From: CAZCWX01 sp964502465
GTDB taxonomy: Bacteria; Desulfobacterota; Binatia; Bin18
Length of the DNA: 22,289 bases
Assembly (NCBI GenBank): GCA_964502465.1
Contig: CAZCWX010000235.1
Coordinates: forward strand, 1-22,289
Direction: 5' to 3'
Shown here: positions 14,263 to 22,289 of the stretch, one piece after another
Layout: every line of letters begins with the position of its first letter
Position numbering within the stretch: the first letter of the stretch is position 1
The notes under the pieces: model-generated
What the model saw: the letters and a program-made list of their open reading frames with translations, nothing else
Database searches by the model: none
Told to the model about the DNA's origin: nothing
Position numbers and translations under genes: made by a program

Positions 14263-16137
14263 GTGGATCAACGCCTTCGCCTGGCAGTCTTCTATGCTGT
14301 CTTTCTTCTCCTTGTAGGGTCGGTGTTAGCGACGCTCTCTTTGCTGCCTTCACCCGCCCATGAGATTCCCTATAGCCAATTCAAGAAACTTGTGCAGGCC
14401 GGCCAGGTCGCAGATCTGAAGATTAGTCCCACGACGATCCAAGGTACCCTGCTAAACACCGCGCCGACCCCGCCAATCGAACCGACGACGCAAGCGCGAC
14501 CGCTACCCCAACGCTTTACGACGACGCGGGTCGAAGATCCGCACCTCATAACAGAACTCGAAGCTCAGGGAATAACTTTCTCTGGACAAGCGGGCAACAC
14601 GTGGGTTCTGAGCCTCTTGGCGTGGCTCATTCCCCTCTTCGTGTTAATGCTCTTCGTTAGTGTGTTCTTACGTCGCGCGGGCGCAGGCATAGGAGGTGGG
14701 TTCATGGCGGTGGGAAAAAGCCGGGCACGCCTCTACGTCGAGCACCAAATTCAGACCCGTTTTGACGATGTCGCGGGCCTCGATGAGGCAAAGACAGAAC
14801 TCCAGGAAGTGATCGAATTTTTACGCACGCCGGAGAAGTTTCGCCGGCTTGGCGGTAAGGTCCCCAAAGGTGTGCTTCTTGTCGGCGCACCGGGTACCGG
14901 AAAGACCCTTTTAGCCAAGGCTGTGGCTGGGGAAGCTGGGGTACCGTTCTTCAGTCTCTCAGGTTCGGAGTTTGTCGAGATGTTTGTTGGTGTAGGGGCC
15001 GCTCGGGTGCGTGATCTCTTCGAGCAGGCAGTTCAGAGAGCGCCATGTATTGTGTTTATCGACGAACTTGATGCATTGGGCAAAGCGCGGGGAGTCTCTC
15101 CCACCGCTGGTCACGAAGAGCGCGAGCAGACGTTGAACCAGTTACTCGTCGAAATGGATGGGTTTGATTCCAGTACGGGTGTCATTATTATGGCGGCCAC
15201 CAACCGGCCAGAAATCCTTGATCCTGCTTTGCTGCGCGCAGGTCGGTTTGACCGTCACGTAGCACTGGACCGGCCAGACGTTAAAGGGCGAGAAGCCATC
15301 CTGCGCGTCCATGCCAAGCACGTCAAGCTGGCGACAGAGGTAGACCTTAGCGTCATTGCCGCTCGCACGCCAGGCTTTGTTGGTGCCGACCTTGCAAATA
15401 TTGTGAACGAGGCTGCACTGCTCGCTGCGCGAAAAGGTCGGGACGCTGTCACGATGGCAGACTTTGATGATGCCGTCGATCGGGTCATCGCAGGCTTAGA
15501 GAAGAAAAACCGCGTGATCAATCCGCGCGAAAAGGCCATTATTGCCCACCATGAGATTGGCCATGCGCTCACGGCAGAGCTGTTGCCTCATGTCGATCCT
15601 GTACGGAAGGTCTCCATTATTCCTCGCGGGATAGCCGGGTTGGGCTACACGCAGCAACTGCCTACAGAAGATCGCTACCTCATGACGCGCGCCGAACTGG
15701 AGACCCGTCTGTGCGTCTTACTTGGTGGTCGAGTTGCAGAAGAGATTACCTTTGGCGATGTCTCGACTGGTGCCCAAGATGACCTGCAGAAGGCGACTGA
15801 CATAGCCCGCAGCATGGTGACTGAGTATGGCATGAGTGAACGGCTTGGGTTGCGCACCTTCGAGCGCGAACGGCGTGGGCTGTTCCTCGATACCCCTTGG
15901 GCCACAAAAAAAGACTACAGTGAGGAGAAAGCGGCAGCAATCGACAAGGAGGTCGAGGATATTTTGGAGCAGGCGCATCGCCAGGTGCAGGAATTGCTCA
16001 CCACCCAGAAACCGCTACTCGAGCAGCTTGCCCGTCTCTTGCTGGAGAAAGAGGTCTTAGAAGGAGACGAGTTGCGGCGCACCATCCGTGAGTCGGCTCA
16101 TACCGCGGATGGACAAAAAAGTGCAACGATGCATTAG
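14263..16137 (+). CDS. ftsH: ATP-dependent zinc metalloprotease FtsH
   Basis: FtsH is a membrane-anchored hexameric AAA+ protease that degrades damaged membrane and regulatory proteins. The 624-residue protein has a first membrane helix at about 6-27, a short periplasmic domain, a second helix at about 106-130, Walker A GAPGTGKT (208-215), Walker B IVFIDELDA (Asp267, Glu268), an arginine-finger region (NRPEILDPALLRAGRFD), and the zinc site HEIGH at 430-434 with a downstream DD in GAQDDLQKA. It starts with GTG at 14263, supported by GAGGAGG about 9 bases upstream. All catalytic residues are present and the length is normal. It appears monocistronic. Proximity to the hydrogenase operon may be incidental. 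Confidence 0.95.
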   Translation: MDQRLRLAVFYAVFLLLVGSVLATLSLLPSPAHEIPYSQFKKLVQAGQVADLKISPTTIQGTLLNTAPTPPIEPTTQARPLPQRFTTTRVEDPHLITELEAQGITFSGQAGNTWVLSLLAWLIPLFVLMLFVSVFLRRAGAGIGGGFMAVGKSRARLYVEHQIQTRFDDVAGLDEAKTELQEVIEFLRTPEKFRRLGGKVPKGVLLVGAPGTGKTLLAKAVAGEAGVPFFSLSGSEFVEMFVGVGAARVRDLFEQAVQRAPCIVFIDELDALGKARGVSPTAGHEEREQTLNQLLVEMDGFDSSTGVIIMAATNRPEILDPALLRAGRFDRHVALDRPDVKGREAILRVHAKHVKLATEVDLSVIAARTPGFVGADLANIVNEAALLAARKGRDAVTMADFDDAVDRVIAGLEKKNRVINPREKAIIAHHEIGHALTAELLPHVDPVRKVSIIPRGIAGLGYTQQLPTEDRYLMTRAELETRLCVLLGGRVAEEITFGDVSTGAQDDLQKATDIARSMVTEYGMSERLGLRTFERERRGLFLDTPWATKKDYSEEKAAAIDKEVEDILEQAHRQVQELLTTQKPLLEQLARLLLEKEVLEGDELRRTIRESAHTADGQKSATMH

Positions 16138-16173
16138 CTGCCTCTTCCTCCGACAGGGCAAGGTTCCACAACG

Positions 16174-16347
16174 ATGTTGAGGCTCGTTTTTGCCAGCGGT
16201 GGTCTTATCACCTTGTGGATGCCGAGCGTGGTCATGGTCATACTAGTTGAAACGTTGTCAAAGCTCTGGGAAAATTTAGTTTTTGTAGAGCCGCCCGTGG
16301 CGAATCAGCCACTTTTCGATCTCAACGGCAACAAAGACCACAGCTGA
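16174..16347 (+). CDS. Candidate small membrane protein after ftsH
   Basis: A 57-codon frame begins at ATG 16174, 36 bases after ftsH. Its first 30 residues are mostly hydrophobic (LVFASGGLITLW, VVMVILVETL), enough for one membrane segment. Its last 24 codons overlap the 3' end of the ATPase gene on the other strand, which argues against it. The ribosome-binding site is weak and no family is recognised. Confidence 0.15.
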   Translation: MLRLVFASGGLITLWMPSVVMVILVETLSKLWENLVFVEPPVANQPLFDLNGNKDHS

Positions 16348-18930
16348 GAGGGCAAGACAGAAGATGAGATCGCCCATGCTCAGCGGTTCGGTCTTGAAAA
16401 TCCCATGCAGAAACGGAGAATAAATTGTCGCCATCTGGAGCGCAAAGGTCAGTAGCACCGCTCCCAGGAGAGGGCGGTTGGACCACACTCCTTGCTGGAA
16501 GAACGACTCTTTCTCCGAGCGAATAGCCAAAACATGGCCCATTTGCGAGAGCGTTAACACCGTAAAGACCATCGTCTGCCAATGGGCAGATCCGGTATGG
16601 TAGGCCCAGGCTTGGGTAAACAGCGACACTCCGCCCATGAGGAGTCCCACCCAGACCATGTGCTGCCACATACCGTGGGCAAAGATGCTTTCGCGCGGCG
16701 GCCTGGGCGGTCGTTGCATGATGCCTTTCTCTTCGGGTTCTGCAGCGAGTGCCAAGCCAGGTAGCCCGTCAGTAACCAGGTTGATCCACAGAATGTGGAT
16801 GGGCAAGAGTGGGATGGGCAGCCCCAAGAAGGGGGCTAGAAAAATGGTCCAGATTTCTCCCGAGTTGCTGGTCATAGTATATTTGATGAACTTGCGAATA
16901 TTGTCGAAGATCCGCCGCCCCGCTCGCGCCGCTGACACGATGGAGGCAAAATTGTCGTCCAGCAAGATCATGTGGGCAGCCTCTCGTGCAACATCTGTTC
17001 CGGTGATCCCCATCGCTACCCCAATATCAGCCCGCTTGAGCGCAGGGGCATCATTGACTCCATCTCCGGTCATGGCAACAAGCTCTCCTTGCTCCTGGAG
17101 AGCCTTCACGATTGCGATCTTCTGCTCAGGCGCGACACGCGCATAGACACGAATCCGCTTGACACGCTCCGCAACCACCTCCTGAGAAAGCCGTGCCAGC
17201 TCCTGACCAGTCATCACCGAGTCGCCATCAGTGGTGATTCCAAGCCGTACAGCGATGGCCTGGGCAGTGGCAGGGTGATCACCCGTGATCATCACCGGCG
17301 TAATTCCTGCAGACTTGCACAGCGCTACCGCTTCCTGCACTTCCTCGCGTGGTGGATCCATGAGGCCGACCAACCCCAGAAAGGTAAGGTCACACTCAGT
17401 TTTATCGGGTGAGAGATCTGTTGGCAGTTCTGGCCATACGCGACAAGCCAGCGTCAACACGCGCAGGCCACCGGTAGCCATCTGTTCCGCACGATCCAGC
17501 AGGGCCGCCATCTGCAGAGAAGCGAGACCACGTCCAGTCAACGCCGTGGTGCACCGTTCGAGCACACGTTCTGGTGCCCCCTTGGTAAAGGCGAGGATTC
17601 CCTCCGTTCCCTGGTGAAACGTCGTCATGCACTTACGGTCTGAATCGAACGGGAGATCTGCAAGACGCGGAGTCGTTGCTGCAAGAATGACTTTATCGTA
17701 TCCTGCCTGCAACGCGGCTGCGTAGAGGGCCACTTCAGTGGGGTCACCCAACACTTCTCCCCTGTCGTTGCGCGTTGCATCGTTGCTCAAGGCCATTGCC
17801 TGGTACAGCAAGCACCACGGCTCCGCCGTCAGCACATCGTGCCGGAATTCCGTTTCCAGATGGTTGTTTGCATAGACCTGCTCCACACGCATGGTGTTCT
17901 GGGTGAGAGTGCCGGTCTTGTCGGAACAGATATACGTTACGGAACCCAGCGTTTCCACGGCAGGAAGCCGCCGGATGAGAGCGTTTTTTTTGACCATGCC
18001 TCGCGCGCCCAACGCCAACGACACCGTCACCACTGCGGGGAGTGCCTCTGGGATGGCAGCGACAGCAAGGCTGACGGCGGTAAGGAACATGAGGAGAACG
18101 GACTCTCCCCGCACTACCCCAACAACAAACACGATGGCACAGATGGCGAGCGCAGCCAGGGCCAGGTGTTGTCCGAACCGGGCCAGGCGTTTCTGGAGTG
18201 GGGTTTTGCCCTCCTCTTCCTCACGCAGCAGGGCTGCGATTTTTCCGAGTTCGGTCTTCATCCCAGTCGCCACTACCACCCCGCTGCCGCGGCCGTAGGT
18301 CGCCACTGTCCCTTTGTAGGCCATATTGAAGTGGTCACCTAAGGGCACCTCGGCTTCAGTCAGAGGAGCATCGTGCTTTTCCACTGGGACCGATTCTCCA
18401 GTTAAGGCTGCCTCTTCCACCTTGAGTTGGGCGGTTTCCACCAGCCGTAGATCGGCAGGGACGATGTTTCCTGCTTCGACCAGCACAATGTCTCCCGGCA
18501 CGAGCTGTGAGGCGGAGATCGTGCATACCTGCCCGCCGCGGCGTACCGTGGCGTTCGGAGCCGCAAGCATCCGTAAGGCAGCGACAGCCCGCTCTGCCCT
18601 GTACTCCTGGACGAAGCCGATCACACCATTCAGAACCACGATGATCAGAATGGCGATGGTATCCGTTGGCTCGCCAATCAGACCGGCAATGAGGGCCGCG
18701 GCGAGTAAAACGAGAATCATGAAGTCGGTGAACTGCGCAAAGAATATGCGCCAGAGGCTGCGACGGCGTTGTTCCTGAATGTCGTTAGGGCCGTACACGC
18801 CCACCCGTCGCGCTGCCTCGTCTGAGGTGAGGCCAGTTTCAGGGTTCACCTCCAATCGGCGCGCGACCGCGGCGGCAGAGAGTCCATACCAGCAAGAGCT
18901 ATCAACAGACGCAGGACCAGGAGCATTCAT
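16276..18930 (-). CDS. P-type cation ATPase, probable Ca2+ (P2A) pump
   Basis: This 884-residue membrane pump exports a cation, most likely Ca2+ (Mn2+ possible), using ATP. Visible parts in order are an N-terminal cation-ATPase segment (TSDEAARRVGVYGPNDI), the actuator motif LTGES (176-180), transmembrane segment 4 with IPEALPAV (293-300), the phosphorylation motif SDKTGTLT with Asp337, a nucleotide-binding KGAPERVLE, the hinge MTGDGVNDAPALK, and a C-terminal block of helices with NLVTDGLPGLALA. PEALP with the NLVTDG segment is typical of bacterial SERCA-like enzymes. I prefer ATG 18930 (MNAPGP); an in-frame ATG at 18957 exists. It converges on ftsH, and about 300 bases separate it from the divergent nfeD-type operon. 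Confidence 0.93.
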   Translation of the reverse strand: MNAPGPASVDSSCWYGLSAAAVARRLEVNPETGLTSDEAARRVGVYGPNDIQEQRRRSLWRIFFAQFTDFMILVLLAAALIAGLIGEPTDTIAILIIVVLNGVIGFVQEYRAERAVAALRMLAAPNATVRRGGQVCTISASQLVPGDIVLVEAGNIVPADLRLVETAQLKVEEAALTGESVPVEKHDAPLTEAEVPLGDHFNMAYKGTVATYGRGSGVVVATGMKTELGKIAALLREEEEGKTPLQKRLARFGQHLALAALAICAIVFVVGVVRGESVLLMFLTAVSLAVAAIPEALPAVVTVSLALGARGMVKKNALIRRLPAVETLGSVTYICSDKTGTLTQNTMRVEQVYANNHLETEFRHDVLTAEPWCLLYQAMALSNDATRNDRGEVLGDPTEVALYAAALQAGYDKVILAATTPRLADLPFDSDRKCMTTFHQGTEGILAFTKGAPERVLERCTTALTGRGLASLQMAALLDRAEQMATGGLRVLTLACRVWPELPTDLSPDKTECDLTFLGLVGLMDPPREEVQEAVALCKSAGITPVMITGDHPATAQAIAVRLGITTDGDSVMTGQELARLSQEVVAERVKRIRVYARVAPEQKIAIVKALQEQGELVAMTGDGVNDAPALKRADIGVAMGITGTDVAREAAHMILLDDNFASIVSAARAGRRIFDNIRKFIKYTMTSNSGEIWTIFLAPFLGLPIPLLPIHILWINLVTDGLPGLALAAEPEEKGIMQRPPRPPRESIFAHGMWQHMVWVGLLMGGVSLFTQAWAYHTGSAHWQTMVFTVLTLSQMGHVLAIRSEKESFFQQGVWSNRPLLGAVLLTFALQMATIYSPFLHGIFKTEPLSMGDLIFCLALSAVVFVAVEIEKWLIRHGRLYKN

Positions 18931-19238
18931 AAGAAGATGGTGTATCAAACAACACACTCACGCCGCCACACCTCCGCATGGGTTGGCATCTGCTGCGGGG
19001 TTCGGCTCAGCAACCGCTCCAACAGAGAGGCTGCATTGCAAGCATAGTCGATATTTTTTCTCCGCTCCCCTCAGAGAGAGACTCAGATTTCCGAGTTTCT
19101 GGAAAAAACAGGTCAGCTTCTTCCCAAAAAGAAGAAAAGAGCGCACCATTAGGGGTGGTTACACCCAAAAATGCTCGGCAAGCTGTTTGCTGAAGACATG
19201 TAGTGTCGTTGTGTATGGATATGTTCTGGAAGGTAGCG

Positions 19239-20684
19239 ATGATTCCCCCATCTTCGGGCAAAGCGGTGGTAGACCGTGCCGCGAGCAAAGTGCAGCGTCA
19301 GGGCTGGTCCTGCCGCTGGCCGGTGGTCGGGCTTGTGCTGTTCGCCACTATTGTTCTGAGCGTCCCGTTGTCGGCCCAGACTGCCCGGCCGGTCGTCTAT
19401 GTGGTGCCGATCGCAGGGGTGATCGACCTGGGCCTTGCCCCCTTTGTCAGACGCGTGCTGGAGGAGGCCGCTGGCGCTGACGCCACAGCGGTCGTTCTGG
19501 AGGTCAACACCTTCGGAGGCCGCGTGGATGCTGCGGTCCTGATCCGCGATGCCTTGTTAGAGGCAGGGGTGCGAACCGTGGCGTTCGTCAACAAGCGGGC
19601 GATCTCTGCGGGCGCTCTGATCACCCTGGCAGCCGAGACGATCGCGATGGCTGACGGCGGCACCATTGGCGCGGCCATGCCCGTCGAGCTGGGACCCCCA
19701 GGCGCACCCGCCCAGCCGGTAGCAGAAAAGACAGTCTCGTACCTGCGCAAGGAGTTCCGTGCCACCGCCGAGAGCAGGAAACGGCCGCCACTGCTGGCCG
19801 AGGCGATGGTTGATGCGGACGTGGAAATCCCTGGCGTAATCGAGAAGAGAAAGCTCTTGACGCTGACGACCGAAGAAGCCTTGCACCACCAACTCGCCGA
19901 CTTCCGCGCCGACAGCATCGACGCGGTGCTGCAGTTCCTGGACCTCAGCGGTGCGGAAGTGCGCCGGGCCTCACAGACGTGGGCCGAAACGCTGGTGCGC
20001 TTCTTAACGCACCCGGTGACGAGCTCGCTGCTGATGACCCTCGGCATGCTGGGCATCATCGTGGAACTCCGCACTCCCGGTTTCGGGGTGCCTGGTGCTT
20101 TGGGGGTCGCGAGCCTCGCCCTCTTCTTCTGGGGGCACTGGTTAGTCCAACTGGCTGGTTGGGAGGAGCTGCTCCTCGTAGGGATTGGCCTCGTCCTCCT
20201 GGCATGTGAGGTGTTCGTCATTCCCGGCTTTGGTATTACCGGGATACTGGGGTTGACTGCCCTGCTGGGGGGCCTCGGTCTGAGTATCGTGGGGGCCGGC
20301 GCCACGTGGGAAGTGATCCTGCTGGCAGGGGGGCGGGTTGCGCTCTCCCTGCTGCTGGCCATTGCGGCGTCCCTGGCCTTGCTGCGTGTTCTCCCCCGCC
20401 TGCCGTTTGGCCGACGCCTCGTTCTGGAGACGGAGCTCCCGGCGGGCGCAGAAGGGGCCTCAGCGCCCGAGGGCGATCGCCTCTGGCTGGGCAAGCGTGG
20501 GACGGCAGCCTCTCCCCTGCGACCAGCCGGCATCGCCCACTTCGATAACGAGCGCGTGGACGTGGTGTCTGACGGGGAATTTATTGAGACGGGGGAACCC
20601 ATCGCAGTGATCCGCGTGGACGGCAACCGCATCGTCGTGTGCCGCGCGCACGCCGCAGATGGAACGGAAAGGAGTGAGTCATGA
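19239..20684 (+). CDS. NfeD-type membrane-bound serine protease
   Basis: Long NfeD proteins combine a ClpP-like protease with a membrane and OB-fold tail and work with flotillin/stomatin proteins. The 481-residue protein has a hydrophobic leader (about 29-47, ending LSAQ), a ClpP-like domain at about 52-240 with the catalytic serine in AISAGALI (Ser123), and a lysine at 164. The 41-residue spacing is the same as between Ser97 and Lys138 in Pyrococcus PH1510. Several membrane helices follow (about 260-390), then the NfeD OB-fold (GKRGTAASPLRPAGIAHF, GEFIETGEPIAVIRVDGNRI). ATG 19239 follows GGAAGG; earlier in-frame starts lie at 19203 (GTG), 19215 and 19221. Its stop overlaps the floA-like start by 4 bases (ATGA). 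Confidence 0.92.
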   Translation: MIPPSSGKAVVDRAASKVQRQGWSCRWPVVGLVLFATIVLSVPLSAQTARPVVYVVPIAGVIDLGLAPFVRRVLEEAAGADATAVVLEVNTFGGRVDAAVLIRDALLEAGVRTVAFVNKRAISAGALITLAAETIAMADGGTIGAAMPVELGPPGAPAQPVAEKTVSYLRKEFRATAESRKRPPLLAEAMVDADVEIPGVIEKRKLLTLTTEEALHHQLADFRADSIDAVLQFLDLSGAEVRRASQTWAETLVRFLTHPVTSSLLMTLGMLGIIVELRTPGFGVPGALGVASLALFFWGHWLVQLAGWEELLLVGIGLVLLACEVFVIPGFGITGILGLTALLGGLGLSIVGAGATWEVILLAGGRVALSLLLAIAASLALLRVLPRLPFGRRLVLETELPAGAEGASAPEGDRLWLGKRGTAASPLRPAGIAHFDNERVDVVSDGEFIETGEPIAVIRVDGNRIVVCRAHAADGTERSES

Positions 20685-21661
20685 CTGGGCTGGAAACAGG
20701 CGCGGTCGGAGCCGTCGCCCTCCTCGTGTTGGTGCTGGTGGCCCTGAGCTTTTTGCTCTATTTGATCCCCCTCCCGCTCTGGATCGCCGCCTGGGCATCG
20801 GGCGCGTATGTGGGGCTCCTCACCCTTGTCGGCATGCGCCTGCGCCGCGTGCCGCCTGCCACCGTCGTCACTGCGCGCATCAGCGCGGTAAAGGCCGGCC
20901 TTGACATCTCCATCAACGACCTGGAAGCCCATTTTCTTGCGGGTGGCAACATTGTCAGGGTCGTCAACGCCATGATCTCGGCCGACAAGGCCAATATTCC
21001 TTTGCCCTTCAAGCGCGCCGCAGCCATCGATCTGGCCGGACGCAATGTGCTGGAAGCGGTACAGATGTCGGTCATCCCCAAGGTCATCGAGACGCCGAAA
21101 ATCGCGGCTGTGGCCAAAGACGGCATCCAGCTCATCGCCATCTCTCGGGTGACGGTCCGCACCAACATTGACCGACTGGTGGGGGGCGCTGGCGAGGAGA
21201 CCGTCATCGCACGGGTCGGGGAGGGCATGGTGAGCACCATCGGCTCCGCGGCAACGCACAAGAATGTGCTCGAAAATCCCGATCACATTTCCAAACATAT
21301 CCTGAGCAAGGGGCTGGACGCAGGGACGGCCTACGAGATTCTGTCCATCGATATCGCGGATGTGGACGTGGGGGAGAACATCGGCGCCAAGCTGCAGATC
21401 GACCAGGCCAACGCCGACAAGCAGATCGCCCAGGCCAAGGCAGAGGAGCGGCGCGCTATGGCTGTGGCCCTGGAGCAGGAGATGCGGGCGCGGGTGGTCG
21501 AGGCCGAGGCCGAGGTGCCACGCGCCATGGCCGAAGCCTTCCGCCAAGGCAACCTCGGCATCATGGACTACTACCGGATGAAGAACGTACAAGCGGACAC
21601 GGTTATGCGCGAAGCCGTTGCTGGCGGTGAACCCGAGCCATCCACGAGTCCGAAGCCATAG
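20681..21661 (+). CDS. floA: Flotillin-like protein FloA (SPFH family)
   Basis: FloA proteins form membrane microdomains in bacteria. The 326-residue protein has N-terminal hydrophobic segments (about 8-28 and 31-50), then an SPFH-like domain (KAGLDISINDLEAHFLAGGN, VAKDGIQLIAISRVTVRTNI, HISKHILSKGLDAGTAYEIL), and an Ala/Glu-rich coiled-coil tail (about 240-290) with the typical ending GNLGIMDYYRMKNVQADT. Length and motifs match the YqfA/FloA (UPF0365) family. The start overlaps the NfeD gene by 4 bases and follows AAAGGAG, so the two are translationally coupled, as in many bacteria where they act as a pair. Confidence 0.94.
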   Translation: MTGLETGAVGAVALLVLVLVALSFLLYLIPLPLWIAAWASGAYVGLLTLVGMRLRRVPPATVVTARISAVKAGLDISINDLEAHFLAGGNIVRVVNAMISADKANIPLPFKRAAAIDLAGRNVLEAVQMSVIPKVIETPKIAAVAKDGIQLIAISRVTVRTNIDRLVGGAGEETVIARVGEGMVSTIGSAATHKNVLENPDHISKHILSKGLDAGTAYEILSIDIADVDVGENIGAKLQIDQANADKQIAQAKAEERRAMAVALEQEMRARVVEAEAEVPRAMAEAFRQGNLGIMDYYRMKNVQADTVMREAVAGGEPEPSTSPKP

Positions 21662-21672
21662 AAGGATCGATC

Positions 21673-22023
21673 ATGCTGGAACAGCTCCTGCTCCTCGCCT
21701 TATTCCTCTTCGTGTTGTTCGTCAACTTCTTCCTCGCCCCCTGGCTCCGGAGACGCCAGAGTGAGATGCAAGAGGAAGTCCAGTCGCAAGTGTCGCCCGT
21801 CCGCCCGCGCGCGCGAGTGTTCCCGCCGCCTCGCGCCGGGGCGCCGTCCATGTCCCGCACGGGTCCGCGCGGCCTGTCGTTGCCGCCAGTGGCGACACCT
21901 GCCACGACCCGCCGGCGAGCGCGTTCACGTCTGGGTAGCCTGCGGGACGTGCGCCGCGGCATTATCCTTATGACGATCCTTGGTCCCTGCCGTGCCCTGG
22001 AGTCTCTAGATCCCCCACGCTAA
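21673..22023 (+). CDS. Small membrane protein, third gene of NfeD-FloA operon
   Basis: The 116-residue protein has one N-terminal membrane helix (about residues 4-22, LLLLALFLFVLFVNFFLAPW). A proline- and arginine-rich, probably disordered middle (about 35-85) follows, then a short block RSRLGSLRDVRRGIILMTIL / GPCRALE that looks conserved. AAGGATC precedes the ATG and the gene lies 11 bases after floA, so it is very likely co-transcribed. I know no function for it. The RRGIILMTILGPCRALE pattern occurs, as far as I recall, in small proteins beside NfeD/FloA in other bacteria, which would suggest a partner or regulator of the microdomain system. Confidence 0.75.
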   Translation: MLEQLLLLALFLFVLFVNFFLAPWLRRRQSEMQEEVQSQVSPVRPRARVFPPPRAGAPSMSRTGPRGLSLPPVATPATTRRRARSRLGSLRDVRRGIILMTILGPCRALESLDPPR

Positions 22024-22161
22024 AGCTCCATGGTCGCCTTGCCTGCGTTGAGGGCCTTTCACTGCAGATGCGAACCGCGTGTGTCTCCAGGAATATCGCA
22101 AGAAGAGCGGGAAGCGCTATCCTTGTGGTCAGCCCGGCAAGCGAACGCCAATAAAGTCTCA

Positions 22162-22287
22162 TCACATGCCGTCACGCTTTTCATTTTCAAGAACCTCGAT
22201 ATCATCGACATGGACCGGACACGTCACACCGCAAGCCCATGCGATCATCAAGATTTCCCGTTCGGTTGCCTGGCTGTATGACGCCTG
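22162..22287 (-). CDS. Possible C-terminal end of a gene running off the window
   Basis: On the minus strand the last 42 codons before a TGA at 22162-22164 are open to the window edge and look protein-like (EREILMIAWACGVTCPVHVD, then DIEVLENEKRDGM). I cannot assign a family. A plus-strand frame overlapping it (22030-22281) has a less gene-like composition. The longer context beyond 22289 would decide. Confidence 0.3.
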   Translation of the reverse strand, partial: QASYSQATEREILMIAWACGVTCPVHVDDIEVLENEKRDGM

Positions 22288-22289
22288 GC

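Noticed and set aside
19153..19166. Short hairpin GGGTG-GTTA-CACCC as a terminator
   Set aside because: The stem is only 5 bp and no T-run follows on the plus strand; it lies upstream of an operon, not after one.
19397..21592. A 731-codon open frame on the minus strand
   Set aside because: It lies entirely antisense to the well-supported NfeD and FloA genes and has low-complexity Ser/Arg/Pro-rich and His/Asp-rich content typical of a GC-rich shadow frame.
22030..22281. Plus-strand 83-codon frame at the right edge
   Set aside because: It has no ribosome-binding site, no recognisable family, and overlaps a more protein-like minus-strand frame.

Overview
The window is ordinary bacterial chromosome of moderately high GC. 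It probably comes from an uncultivated, respiring soil- or sediment-type bacterium. Exported c-type cytochromes, a candidate cytochrome lipoprotein, a group 3b-type [NiFe] hydrogenase and a dispersed 'TTCTGAGC' repeat fit that picture, but nothing here fixes the phylum. No rRNA, tRNA, CRISPR array, prophage or intact insertion sequence was seen.

Layout. Positions 1-1068 hold no gene I can support, only repeats and possible gene debris. Positions 1069-3418 are a plus-strand cytochrome operon: three small monoheme cytochromes that are tandem paralogues (the second carries a one-base deletion) and one triheme candidate lipoprotein. Positions 3419-4775 are degenerate: a possible stop-interrupted small ORF, a hairpin with short tandem repeats, and a class II ribonucleotide reductase gene that has lost its middle. 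Positions 4776-5068 hold nothing I recognise. Positions 5069-6122 carry two divergent CBS-pair genes with a palindrome between them. The plus-strand CBS gene leads into hypF and hypC (6146-8716), which serve [NiFe] hydrogenase maturation.

The minus strand from 13985 down to 8937 is a tightly overlapping operon for an NAD(P)-linked soluble [NiFe] hydrogenase: iron-sulfur subunit, cyclic-nucleotide-binding protein, flavin subunit, small subunit, large subunit and maturation protease. The hyp genes and this operon meet head-on at 8717-8936. There a 3' piece of hypE (plus strand) abuts a 5' piece of hypA (minus strand), and hypD, hypB and most of hypE and hypA are absent.

The right part holds ftsH (14263-16137), a convergent P-type Ca2+-ATPase-like pump (16276-18930), and a plus-strand membrane operon (19239-22023) of an NfeD-type serine protease, a FloA-type flotillin and a small membrane protein with a conserved-looking basic tail. 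A partial minus-strand frame may run off the right edge.

The main theme is a hydrogenase and cytochrome region that is partly decaying or rearranged. Three independent lesions (frameshift, internal deletion, double truncation) lie within 7 kb. The candidate novelties are these scars, the cyclic-nucleotide-binding protein inside the hydrogenase operon, and the uncharacterised third gene of the NfeD-FloA operon.
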